Shown: piece after piece, positions 1 through 5,745 of the stretch
Layout of the letters: every line of letters begins with the position of its first letter
Position numbering within the stretch: position 1 is the first letter of the stretch
Assembly: GCA_959602875.1 (NCBI GenBank)
Contig: CAUGVQ010000054.1
Location: 1-13,309 of the forward strand
Origin: an uncultured Collinsella sp.
Lineage (GTDB): Bacteria; Actinomycetota; Coriobacteriia; Coriobacteriales; Coriobacteriaceae
DNA: 13,309 nucleotides
Direction of reading: 5' to 3'
Translations under genes and position numbers: made by a program
The notes under the pieces: generated by a model
The model's input: only the letters and a program-made list of their open reading frames with translations
Databases searched by the model: none
What the model was told of the DNA's origin: nothing

Positions 1-1309
1 TCTTGAAAGCGTTTGCCCAGCTCCAGTTATCGATGAGGCCCCAGTAGTGGTAACCGCGGCAGTTTGCTCCGTCAGCGATGACACGAGCGACCCACATGAG
101 GTGGTCTCGCACAAAATCGATGCGATAGTCGTCGATCACCTGCTGCGTCTGCGGGTCTTTATTGAGGTACTCGCGCTCGATGCCAATGCCGTTTTCCGAT
201 ACAAACCACTCGAGGTCGGGGTACTCGTCGCGGCATTTCATGCCGAAGTCGTAGATGCCTCTGGGGTAAATCTCCCAGCCGCGGCTCTCGTTCATCACGC
301 GATCGGGCCAGATATAGGGCTCGGCAAACTGCGGATTGCCCCACTTGTCAACTGCGGAGCTGGGCGCCTGCACGCGACTCGGCTGATAGTAGTTGCAGCC
401 AATCCAGTCAACGACGCCGCCCTTGAGCACCTCGCCGTCATAGGGGCGGACGGGCAGCACGATGCCGAGGTCGTTGGTGAGAGTCTCCAGCACGTCGCCA
501 GGTAGCTCTCCCTTGGTAACCAAATCGAGCCACCAGCGGTTGGTAAGACCGTCGTTCATGCGAAGCGCCTCAAGATCCGCCGGCGTGGGATCGTCCTTGG
601 TGTACGAGGGGCTGAAGTTACAAATCATGCCGATGCGCGCGTCGTTGCGAAGCGCGCCCTCGGCAAATGCCTTGCGATAGCGCGCCACGGCCAGTGCGTG
701 GGCGATTGAAATGTTGTACTGGGCCTCGCACGCCTCTTGGAAGCTGTGGTGCTTTGGATACCACACAGGATGCCAATAGCGCTGCTCGGGCTCAACAATC
801 GGCTCGTTAAACGTAAACCAATAGCGCACCTCATGGCCGAACTCGCGAAACGCCGCATCGGCGTAATACGCGTACGCCTCGCAAACCTCACGGTTAAGCC
901 AGCCGCCACGGCGGAAAAGATACGTGGGCATATCGAAATGGTAGAGGTTTACAAATACCTCAAGCCCCGCCTCGCGCGATGCGCGGAACAATTCGTGATA
1001 CCAAGCAGCGCCCTCAGGATTGATGGCGCCGTTCTCATCCAGAAGGCGGCTCCATTGAATCGAGGTGCGGTAGCTATCAAGGCCAAGCCCTTTCATAAGG
1101 GCAAGGTCCTCCTTATAGCGATGCATGAAGTCGTTTCCCACATACGACCCAACGCGGTTGTAGAACGACGAGATGTCCTCATTGGACCACGTGTCCCACA
1201 GATTCTCGAGCTTTCCGCCTACGTTCCATCCGCCCTCAGTCTGCGGACCCGACATGGCGGCGCCAAAGAAGAAATCTTTTGGCAGCACATATGAGGTGTC
1301 CTGCGCCAT
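1..1309 (-). CDS. 6-phospho-beta-glucosidase, GH1 family (3' end cut by window edge)
   Basis: Retaining glycoside hydrolase of family 1, predicted to hydrolyse phosphorylated beta-glucosides in the cytoplasm after PTS uptake. 436 residues are visible; GH1 enzymes usually have about 460-490, so roughly 30-50 C-terminal residues lie beyond the left edge. Seen directly: an N-terminal GPQTEGG motif (residues 21-27, sugar-binding Gln), TFNEP (166-170, acid/base Glu169), SENG (371-374, nucleophile Glu372) and the late DNWSW motif (427-431). In that last motif Ser430 stands where plain beta-glucosidases have Glu, which in this family points to 6-phospho substrates. The ATG at 1307-1309 is preceded by a strong GAGGAGGGG ribosome site. 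It diverges from the GntR regulator, its likely controller. The family is certain; the substrate is inferred. Confidence 0.93.
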   Translation of the reverse strand, partial: MAQDTSYVLPKDFFFGAAMSGPQTEGGWNVGGKLENLWDTWSNEDISSFYNRVGSYVGNDFMHRYKEDLALMKGLGLDSYRTSIQWSRLLDENGAINPEGAAWYHELFRASREAGLEVFVNLYHFDMPTYLFRRGGWLNREVCEAYAYYADAAFREFGHEVRYWFTFNEPIVEPEQRYWHPVWYPKHHSFQEACEAQYNISIAHALAVARYRKAFAEGALRNDARIGMICNFSPSYTKDDPTPADLEALRMNDGLTNRWWLDLVTKGELPGDVLETLTNDLGIVLPVRPYDGEVLKGGVVDWIGCNYYQPSRVQAPSSAVDKWGNPQFAEPYIWPDRVMNESRGWEIYPRGIYDFGMKCRDEYPDLEWFVSENGIGIEREYLNKDPQTQQVIDDYRIDFVRDHLMWVARVIADGANCRGYHYWGLIDNWSWANAFK

Positions 1310-1349
1310 AGCCCCTCCTCATCTTCGATGGGTATCGCTTTCATCGCAA

Positions 1350-1378
1350 AGTATAGCGCTATAATTTTATTAGTAAAG
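1350..1378 (-). promoter_or_regulatory. Predicted sigma-70-type promoter of the GH1 gene
   Basis: Read on the minus strand, a -35 like CTTTAC (1373-1378) and a -10 TATACT (1350-1355, five of six consensus bases) are separated by exactly 17 bp. Transcription would start near 1343 and leave a leader of about 35 nt containing the ribosome site. A perfect 12-bp palindrome covers part of the -10. Confidence 0.6.
1352..1363. promoter_or_regulatory. Perfect palindrome TATAGCGCTATA, candidate operator
   Basis: A perfect 12-bp palindrome overlaps four of the six bases of the predicted -10 of the GH1 gene, so a bound dimer would block that promoter. Its position between the GH1 gene and a GntR/UTRA regulator makes the regulator the obvious ligand, although the sequence is not the classic GTMTAKAC-type HutC site. 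Binding is an inference. Confidence 0.45.
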
Positions 1379-1424
1379 CGGTTTTTTTGCTTTAAAGCGT
1401 ATTACTTTTAAGGTGGAGCGCTTT
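1375..1424. repeat. Repeated AAAGCG/CGCTTT hexamers in the GH1-GntR control region
   Basis: AAAGCG occurs at 1375-1380 and 1394-1399, and its complement CGCTTT at 1419-1424; a further CGCTTT lies outside this span at 1336-1341. The copy at 1394 is part of a perfect palindrome GCTTTAAAGC (1389-1398). Together they look like half-sites of a dimeric regulator placed upstream of both divergent genes. Function is inferred from spacing and position only. Confidence 0.4.
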
Positions 1425-1485
1425 GGATGTTCATTGGTTGCTATAGTTCTTGCCATACGGCAAAGGCGGAAAGGCACGATCCCGC

Positions 1486-2202
1486 ATGCTTAAATTTGAA
1501 GCCATAGCGCATGACCTGCAGCAAAGCATTGAGGACGGAACCCTCAAGCCAAACGACAAGCTGCCCACGGTAGTGGAGCTCTGCGACCTGTACAACGTGA
1601 GCAAGATTACCGTTCGGCGCGCGATCGACCTCCTTACCGAGATGGGCCTGGTGAGCAGCAGGCGCGGTTCGGGAACCTACGTCAAGAACGCTGTAGCCAT
1701 CCCAAACGATACATTGGAATTCTCCCGTTCCGATCGCGCCACCGGTTTTAGCGCCGAGCATACCGATGAAAACGTGTCGACCGATGTATACGAGTTCTGC
1801 GTGATAAACCCCTCGTCCAGCATCGCTGCTCACCTAGGCATCACGCCCGAAAACTTTGTCTACTACGACTGCCGCGTGCGCCGCCTGAACGGAACGCCCG
1901 TCTGTATCGAGTACACCTACATGCCCATAGATGTTGTTCCCGGCCTCAAGCGCGAGCATGTTGAAAGTTCCATTTACCGGTATATCCGTGAGGACCTTGG
2001 GCTCAAGATTGCCAACTTCAACCGCGCGGTTCGTGCCGTAGCGGCAACCGCTGAAGAGGCAAAGCGCCTGGACACTGCGGCTGGCTCGCCCCTTCTAGAA
2101 TTTGAGCAGGTGGGCTATCTCGATAATGGACGCGCGTTTGAGTACTCCGTCTCGCGCAACGTTGGCGAGCGCTATACGCTCCACAACATCGTTTTGGCCT
2201 AG
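1486..2202 (+). CDS. GntR-family transcriptional regulator with UTRA domain (HutC type)
   Basis: A 238-residue DNA-binding regulator. Residues 1-68 form the GntR winged helix-turn-helix: the LPTVVELCDLYNVSKITVRRA stretch begins at residue 26 and the wing ends in RRGSGTYV (59-66). Residues about 90-235 match the UTRA ligand-binding fold, including VCIEYTYMP and the terminal FEYSVSRNVGERY-like strand. UTRA regulators of this type usually sense a phosphorylated sugar. Divergent placement beside a GH1 phospho-glucosidase suggests it controls that gene and itself. I chose the ATG at 1486, preceded by a GGCGGAAAGG ribosome site; a TTG at 1450 in frame would add 12 unmatched residues. No convincing promoter is visible for this direction. 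The effector is unknown. Confidence 0.92.
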   Translation: MLKFEAIAHDLQQSIEDGTLKPNDKLPTVVELCDLYNVSKITVRRAIDLLTEMGLVSSRRGSGTYVKNAVAIPNDTLEFSRSDRATGFSAEHTDENVSTDVYEFCVINPSSSIAAHLGITPENFVYYDCRVRRLNGTPVCIEYTYMPIDVVPGLKREHVESSIYRYIREDLGLKIANFNRAVRAVAATAEEAKRLDTAAGSPLLEFEQVGYLDNGRAFEYSVSRNVGERYTLHNIVLA

Positions 2203-2224
2203 CGGTTCCAATTTACGAAACCGC
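2202..2224. terminator. Short inverted repeat between convergent GntR and YitT genes
   Basis: GCGGTT (2202-2207) and AACCGC (2219-2224) form a 6-bp stem around an 11-nt loop, spanning the 10-bp gap between the two stop codons. There is no T-run, so it is a weak candidate for a shared bidirectional transcription end. Confidence 0.25.
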
Positions 2225-2911
2225 ATCCATCCCGTCGGCGCCATCTGCCGCCTCAGACGATCTGCGCCCAGCACTCACCACCCAGTCGATAAGAAACGAC
2301 GACAGGGTTACCGTTACCAACGAGCAGGCGATTTTGAGCACCGGAATATAGCTGAGCGACAGCACAAGCACCGAGAGGTCCGTCGCGAGGTAGCACTTGG
2401 ACAGGCGCAGCCCCGTGACACGCGAGATCACGAGCGCAAGCGCATCGTCACCGCCCGACGACCCTCCCTGGCGCACGATAAGACCGCAGCCGATACCCAC
2501 AAAGCATCCGCCGGCGAGCGCCGCCACGAGCGGATGAGCGGAAAGGTCGGGCAGAAGATGCGGCAGGGCGTCCCACAGCGCGTAGAACAGCGAGGTAAAC
2601 GACGTGGCGACACCAGACCACACCAAAAAGCGCCAACCGAGGTAGCGCAGAGCGAGCACGTAGCAGATGGCATCGAGCACAAACGTCGCAGCAGAGGAGG
2701 GAATACCAAACCAGTGGTTGATGAGGAGCATGCCGCCGATGATGCCGCCCTCGGTGATGCCTGTTACCTGGTGGATGTTGTGGATGCCAAAGGTAAGGAT
2801 GGCGGCGCCGAGCGCGATGAACGCCACGCGGCGGATGTTGCGAGGCTTGCCGAGGCGCTGCAGCGCATCGGCAAGCAGAACGAGCGGCCGGAAGGTATGA
2901 GCCGCGGTCAT
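2213..2911 (-). CDS. YitT-family (DUF161) integral membrane protein
   Basis: A 232-residue multi-spanning membrane protein of the YitT family, whose biochemical role is not established. Hydrophobic segments lie at about 28-46, 52-68, 74-91, 97-113, 127-146 and 178-212. Family hallmarks are the NIHQVTGITEGGIIGGMLL stretch (45-63) and the GGSSGGDDALA motif (149-159). The usual full-length YitT has about 280 residues with a C-terminal DUF2179 domain; this one ends shortly after the last membrane segment, so it is a short form without that domain. The ATG at 2909-2911 follows a clear AGGAGG nine bases upstream. It is convergent with the GntR gene and downstream of HPr on the same strand, with a 99-bp gap. 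Confidence 0.88.
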   Translation of the reverse strand: MTAAHTFRPLVLLADALQRLGKPRNIRRVAFIALGAAILTFGIHNIHQVTGITEGGIIGGMLLINHWFGIPSSAATFVLDAICYVLALRYLGWRFLVWSGVATSFTSLFYALWDALPHLLPDLSAHPLVAALAGGCFVGIGCGLIVRQGGSSGGDDALALVISRVTGLRLSKCYLATDLSVLVLSLSYIPVLKIACSLVTVTLSSFLIDWVVSAGRRSSEAADGADGMDAVS

Positions 2912-2936
2912 GGTATCAATCCTCCTGTATTTGCTT

Positions 2937-2996
2937 GACTATTTAGTCCGATTACAGACTATCTTAGCCACATGCAGCCGTCAAGCATACGTATGC
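2937..2996. promoter_or_regulatory. Palindrome cluster upstream of the YitT gene
   Basis: Within the 99-bp gap between HPr and YitT there is a perfect inverted repeat GACT-ATTT-AGTC (2937-2948), a further GACT at 2957-2960 that pairs with the AGTC at 2945-2948, and a perfect 12-bp palindrome GCATACGTATGC (2985-2996). None is followed by a T-run, so they look like protein-binding sites rather than terminators. The regulator is unknown. Confidence 0.35.
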
Positions 2997-3010
2997 GAAG
3001 CGGGATACGG

Positions 3011-3268
3011 CTACAGAAACTCCTTGCAGACGGCCTGCATGGTTGCCGCCGTGGACTCCTCGTCGGCACCCGCGACCGTCACCTCGACCGTCTCGCCACA
3101 CCGTGCGTCGAGACCCATGAGGCCCACCATATCCTTAGCGTCCGTCGAGCGGTCGCGCACCGAGATGGTCACGAGGCTCTCACAATCAAGGGCGCGGCGC
3201 GCAATCTCGGCAACGGGGCGCGCATGCAACCCCTGCGCTCCGGCGATGACGTGCGTAAAGGAAATCAT
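3011..3268 (-). CDS. ptsH: HPr phosphocarrier protein with Asp at the regulatory Ser46 position
   Basis: An 85-residue HPr, the usual length, which carries phosphate from PTS enzyme I to enzyme IIA domains in the cytoplasm. The active-site motif GLHARP puts the phospho-accepting histidine exactly at residue 15 when the ATG at 3266-3268 is used; an in-frame TTG 30 bases upstream would add ten unmatched residues. The second conserved block DAKDMVGLMGL (43-53) corresponds to the regulatory site, where Gram-positive HPr proteins have Ser46 phosphorylated by HPr kinase. Here residue 46 is Asp (codon GAT at 3131-3133), with G49 and the following hydrophobics intact. The gene lies 45 bp after hisZG on the same strand and is probably cotranscribed. 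A weak GGGGG ribosome site precedes it. Confidence 0.92.
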   Translation of the reverse strand: MISFTHVIAGAQGLHARPVAEIARRALDCESLVTISVRDRSTDAKDMVGLMGLDARCGETVEVTVAGADEESTAATMQAVCKEFL

Positions 3269-3313
3269 GGGCAACCCCCGTCTCGGGATCGACGACAACA
3301 GGAACTCGCCCGC

Positions 3314-5038
3314 CTATTGTACCCCGCCCGACGCGGCGACACGCGTCAGACGTCTGCCGAGTGCCCGCACGCGCGGATCAATGCGCGCGCGGCCGGGGTT
3401 GGCGAAAAAGCGCGCCGTGCAGGTCATGATCTCCCCGGTGATGACGAGGTCGTTCTCGCGCAGGGTCGTTCCCGTTGCGGTGATGTCGACGATGCGGTCG
3501 GAAAGTCCCACGATGGGCCCGAGCTCGATGTTGCCGTGAAGCGCCACGATGTCCGCCGTGATGCCGCGGTTCTCATACCAGCTGCGGGCAATGCGCGGAT
3601 ACTTGGTTGCCACACGCAAGCTGCCGCGCCGCGCATAGGCGCGCTCTGCCGCACCGGCGCTGCCGGCCGGCTCCGCCTCGATAAAACGGCAGGCACCGTA
3701 GCCCATGTCGACAAGCTCGAGCAGGTCGAGGTCGGCCTCGATGAGCGAGTCGCGCCCGCAAAATCCGCAATCGGCGCCGCCACAAGCCACAAACGCCGGC
3801 GCGTCGGTAGCGCGCACGATGATGAACTCGACATCGCCGATGTCCGCCTCGGCATCGTCTGTGCCTGCACCCGCAAGGTCGCGCCCGGCTACAATCAGGC
3901 GGCGACCCGGCTCGCGCAGCTCGTCCACCGCGAGCCCTGCCGCCTCGAGCACCTCGAGCGTTCCGGCAAAAAGCGATCCCTTGGGAACCGCGATGCGCAG
4001 GGGCGCCGCGGCCTCACGGGTAACCGCACCCTCAACGGCAACCTGACCGGTCCGCTCCGGCAGCCGGCAGGTTCCGGCAAGCCGCTCCAACGAAAAGGCA
4101 AAGCCCGCGGCGGGAACTTGGTCCTTATCTGCAAACGTCCCGGTGAAGATGGCGTCATACCGCCCGCCCGATCCCACGGGGTCGGAAAGCTCGCCCGCGT
4201 ATACCTTGAGCACGAGGCCCGTGTAATAGTCAAACGAATTTGTGATAGAGAAGTCAAAGGTAATGCGGTCAGCAGCCGCCTTGGCGCCGCGGCGCTCGAG
4301 CTCGAGAAGAAGCTCCCGCAGCTCCGCCGTTGCGGAAACAGAGACGCCTGCGCCGGCGAGCAGCGCATCGACCTCGTCAAGCGCGCGCACATCGCCCACA
4401 ACGCGCGGCAACTCTGATATGGCGCGGGCAAGCGGAGCGGCAAGATTCGCCTGCGCCACGCGCGCGTCGAGATCCACCAGCTTGTTGGCATGGACGAGTG
4501 CGAGCGCGTCCTGCGCCAGCTCGGCGTCACCGCAGCGGGCGAGCAACTCGGTAAAGGGGCGCACGCTTCCGCAGACGATACGCACATCGTCGATGCCGAG
4601 AGCATGCGTCACCTCGTGCACCAGCTCCACCACCTCGGCGTCGCCCGCCGCGCCGCCCGACCCGATGAGCTCAAAACCGAGCTGGGTAAACTGGCGGGAC
4701 CCTCCTGCCAGACGCGCTTGGTCGCGCACGACCGGCGCCTCATAGCGCAGGCGCACCGGCAGCGCCGCCGAGCGCATGCGGGCCGACACCATGCGCGCGA
4801 TTGAGAGGGTATTGTCGGGGCGCACCACCAAAAGACGGCCATCATCATCAAACAGCTTGAAGGGCGTGTCCGCGATGCGGCGGTCTGCCTCGAGCGCTGC
4901 CTTGTCCTCCAGAAGCGGCGTCTCCACCGGCAGATAGCCCGCACGCCGGAGCACCCCGCGCACCGCATCGGCCACCGCCTCGCGCACGAGCGCCTCTTCT
5001 GGCAAGATATCTCTGAATCCCCAAGGGGTCGCGGGCAT
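3314..5038 (-). CDS. hisZG: HisZ-HisG fusion: ATP phosphoribosyltransferase, regulatory and catalytic parts
   Basis: A single 574-residue chain joining both halves of the short-form ATP phosphoribosyltransferase, the first enzyme of histidine synthesis (ATP + PRPP). Residues 1-325 are HisZ, a catalytically inactive histidyl-tRNA synthetase relative: GFRDILPEEA (7-16), VVRPDNTLSIARMV (71-84), GSRQFTQLGFELIG (113-126), FDYYTG (269-274) and GSGGRYD (289-295); there is no anticodon-binding domain. A linker of about 20 residues leads to HisG at 347-574: LRIAVPKGSLF (347-357), ADCGFCGRDS (422-431), VATKYPRIARSWYE (476-489), and the PRPP loop DITATGTTLREN (518-529). HisZ and HisG are usually separate subunits. 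The ATG at 5036-5038 has an AAGGAGG site. No other his gene lies in the window. Confidence 0.93.
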   Translation of the reverse strand: MPATPWGFRDILPEEALVREAVADAVRGVLRRAGYLPVETPLLEDKAALEADRRIADTPFKLFDDDGRLLVVRPDNTLSIARMVSARMRSAALPVRLRYEAPVVRDQARLAGGSRQFTQLGFELIGSGGAAGDAEVVELVHEVTHALGIDDVRIVCGSVRPFTELLARCGDAELAQDALALVHANKLVDLDARVAQANLAAPLARAISELPRVVGDVRALDEVDALLAGAGVSVSATAELRELLLELERRGAKAAADRITFDFSITNSFDYYTGLVLKVYAGELSDPVGSGGRYDAIFTGTFADKDQVPAAGFAFSLERLAGTCRLPERTGQVAVEGAVTREAAAPLRIAVPKGSLFAGTLEVLEAAGLAVDELREPGRRLIVAGRDLAGAGTDDAEADIGDVEFIIVRATDAPAFVACGGADCGFCGRDSLIEADLDLLELVDMGYGACRFIEAEPAGSAGAAERAYARRGSLRVATKYPRIARSWYENRGITADIVALHGNIELGPIVGLSDRIVDITATGTTLRENDLVITGEIMTCTARFFANPGRARIDPRVRALGRRLTRVAASGGVQ

Positions 5039-5043
5039 AGCGC

Positions 5044-5052
5044 GCCCTCCTT
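5044..5052 (-). promoter_or_regulatory. Ribosome binding site of hisZG
   Basis: AAGGAGGGC on the minus strand, about eight bases before the ATG. It fixes the start so that the protein begins directly with the HisZ motif region. Confidence 0.75.
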
Positions 5053-5075
5053 CACACGTAGCCTCGGATGAGTTC

Positions 5076-5103
5076 AGCGTACTTTAGCACACTAGAGTAC
5101 GCT
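5076..5103. promoter_or_regulatory. 28-bp inverted repeat between hisZG and the Gx transporter gene
   Basis: Arms AGCGTACTTTAG (5076-5087) and CTAGAGTACGCT (5092-5103) are complementary at 11 of 12 positions around a CACA centre. It lies 37 bp before the hisZG start and overlaps the spacer of a possible plus-strand promoter. The GTACT...CTAG composition resembles the ACTAG half-sites of TrpR operators, and TrpR-family regulators (YerC/HisR) have been predicted to control his genes in Firmicutes. Operator function is inferred. Confidence 0.5.
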
Positions 5104-5113
5104 ATGGGATAAT
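5084..5113 (+). promoter_or_regulatory. Possible promoter toward the Gx transporter gene
   Basis: GATAAT (5108-5113), with the upstream TG of an extended -10, follows TTAGCA (5084-5089) at 18 bp spacing. Transcription from here would give a leader of about 100 nt. A second -10-like element right at the start codon is an alternative. Confidence 0.35.
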
Positions 5114-5204
5114 ACCGATGCCGAGGAAATCTACCCGACACATCACAGGGCCGCATGCCCCCTTTGACCAAACCGTGAAACACAAACAACCGCCGTGGCT
5201 CGCG

Positions 5205-5210
5205 TATACT
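5205..5210 (+). promoter_or_regulatory. TATACT -10 element seven bases before the Gx start codon
   Basis: TATACT matches five of six consensus bases and ends seven bases before the ATG at 5218. A transcript starting at the normal distance would begin at or one base before the start codon. No good -35 is seen, and there is no Shine-Dalgarno sequence before the ATG, consistent with a leaderless message. Confidence 0.4.
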
Positions 5211-5217
5211 GGTGCGC

Positions 5218-5745
5218 ATGGAAAACCGAGCGAACATACCGACCTCCCCCGCCCGACGCGCGGCACTCTACGGCGCCCTCACAGCGCTCGCCCTCATCGC
5301 AGGCTATCTTGAGGTGCTCGTGCCCCTGCCCGTCGCGGTGCCGGGTGTCAAACTTGGCCTCGGCAACGCCGTCGTCCTCTTTGCGCTTGCGCGCTTGGGT
5401 GCGCGGCCTGCCGTCTTTCTTATGCTTGCCAAAGTGCTTTGCTCGACGATTCTCTTCGCTAACCCGCAGATGCTCGCCTTCAGCCTCGCCGGAGGGGCGC
5501 TGTCCTGGGCGGTCATGGCGCTCGCATGGCGAAGCGGCCTCTTCTCGGTCGTCGCCGTCTCGATTCTGGGCGGCATCGCGCACAACGCCGGCCAGCTCCT
5601 TATGGTGGCCCTTCTGCTCTCGCCGCAGGTCGCCCTGGTAAACACGCCGGTGCTCGCCATAGCGGGAGCCCTCTGCGGTGCTGTGATTGGCATCCTTGTG
5701 CGTGCGCTTCTTGCCGCCGTGCCAGAAGGAGGCCCCCGTGCTTAG
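5218..5745 (+). CDS. Gx transporter family membrane protein (Hpre_diP_synt_I, PF07456 type)
   Basis: A 175-residue protein that is almost entirely hydrophobic, with about five membrane segments. The PGVKLGLGNAVVLFALARLG stretch (from about residue 42) is the signature of the family once named heptaprenyl diphosphate synthase component I and now usually called Gx transporter; its true substrate is not established. LAFSLAGGALSW and GIAHNAGQLL further match. In many Gram-positives this family sits next to ApbE or NusG-like domain II genes, and here its stop codon overlaps the start of apbE by 8 bp, so the two are translated together. The ATG at 5218 is preferred over a GTG at 5212; neither has a ribosome site. 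Confidence 0.85.
   Translation: MENRANIPTSPARRAALYGALTALALIAGYLEVLVPLPVAVPGVKLGLGNAVVLFALARLGARPAVFLMLAKVLCSTILFANPQMLAFSLAGGALSWAVMALAWRSGLFSVVAVSILGGIAHNAGQLLMVALLLSPQVALVNTPVLAIAGALCGAVIGILVRALLAAVPEGGPRA

Noticed and set aside
419..427. Possible irregularity inside the GH1 gene
   Set aside because: The visible frame is continuous over 436 codons with ordinary family sequence; the low-interest entry for this span records only that nothing unusual was seen.
1441..1833. A 130-codon open frame on the minus strand over the GntR gene
   Set aside because: It is the antisense shadow of the well-supported GntR/UTRA gene and has no recognisable motif or ribosome site.
2936..2960. TTGACT followed at about 17 bp by ACTATC, promoter-like on the plus strand
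   Set aside because: The -10 match is poor and no plus-strand gene lies downstream; the similarity comes from the GACT palindromes.
3269..3298. Upstream in-frame TTG as the HPr start
   Set aside because: It would move the active-site histidine from 15 to 25 and add ten residues with no HPr similarity.
2972..4417. A 481-codon open frame on the plus strand
   Set aside because: It runs antisense to HPr and hisZG, has a basic low-complexity translation typical of a complementary frame of GC-rich genes, and shows no domain.
5164..5210. TTGACC and TATACT as one promoter for the Gx gene
   Set aside because: The spacing is 35 bp, twice the usual distance.
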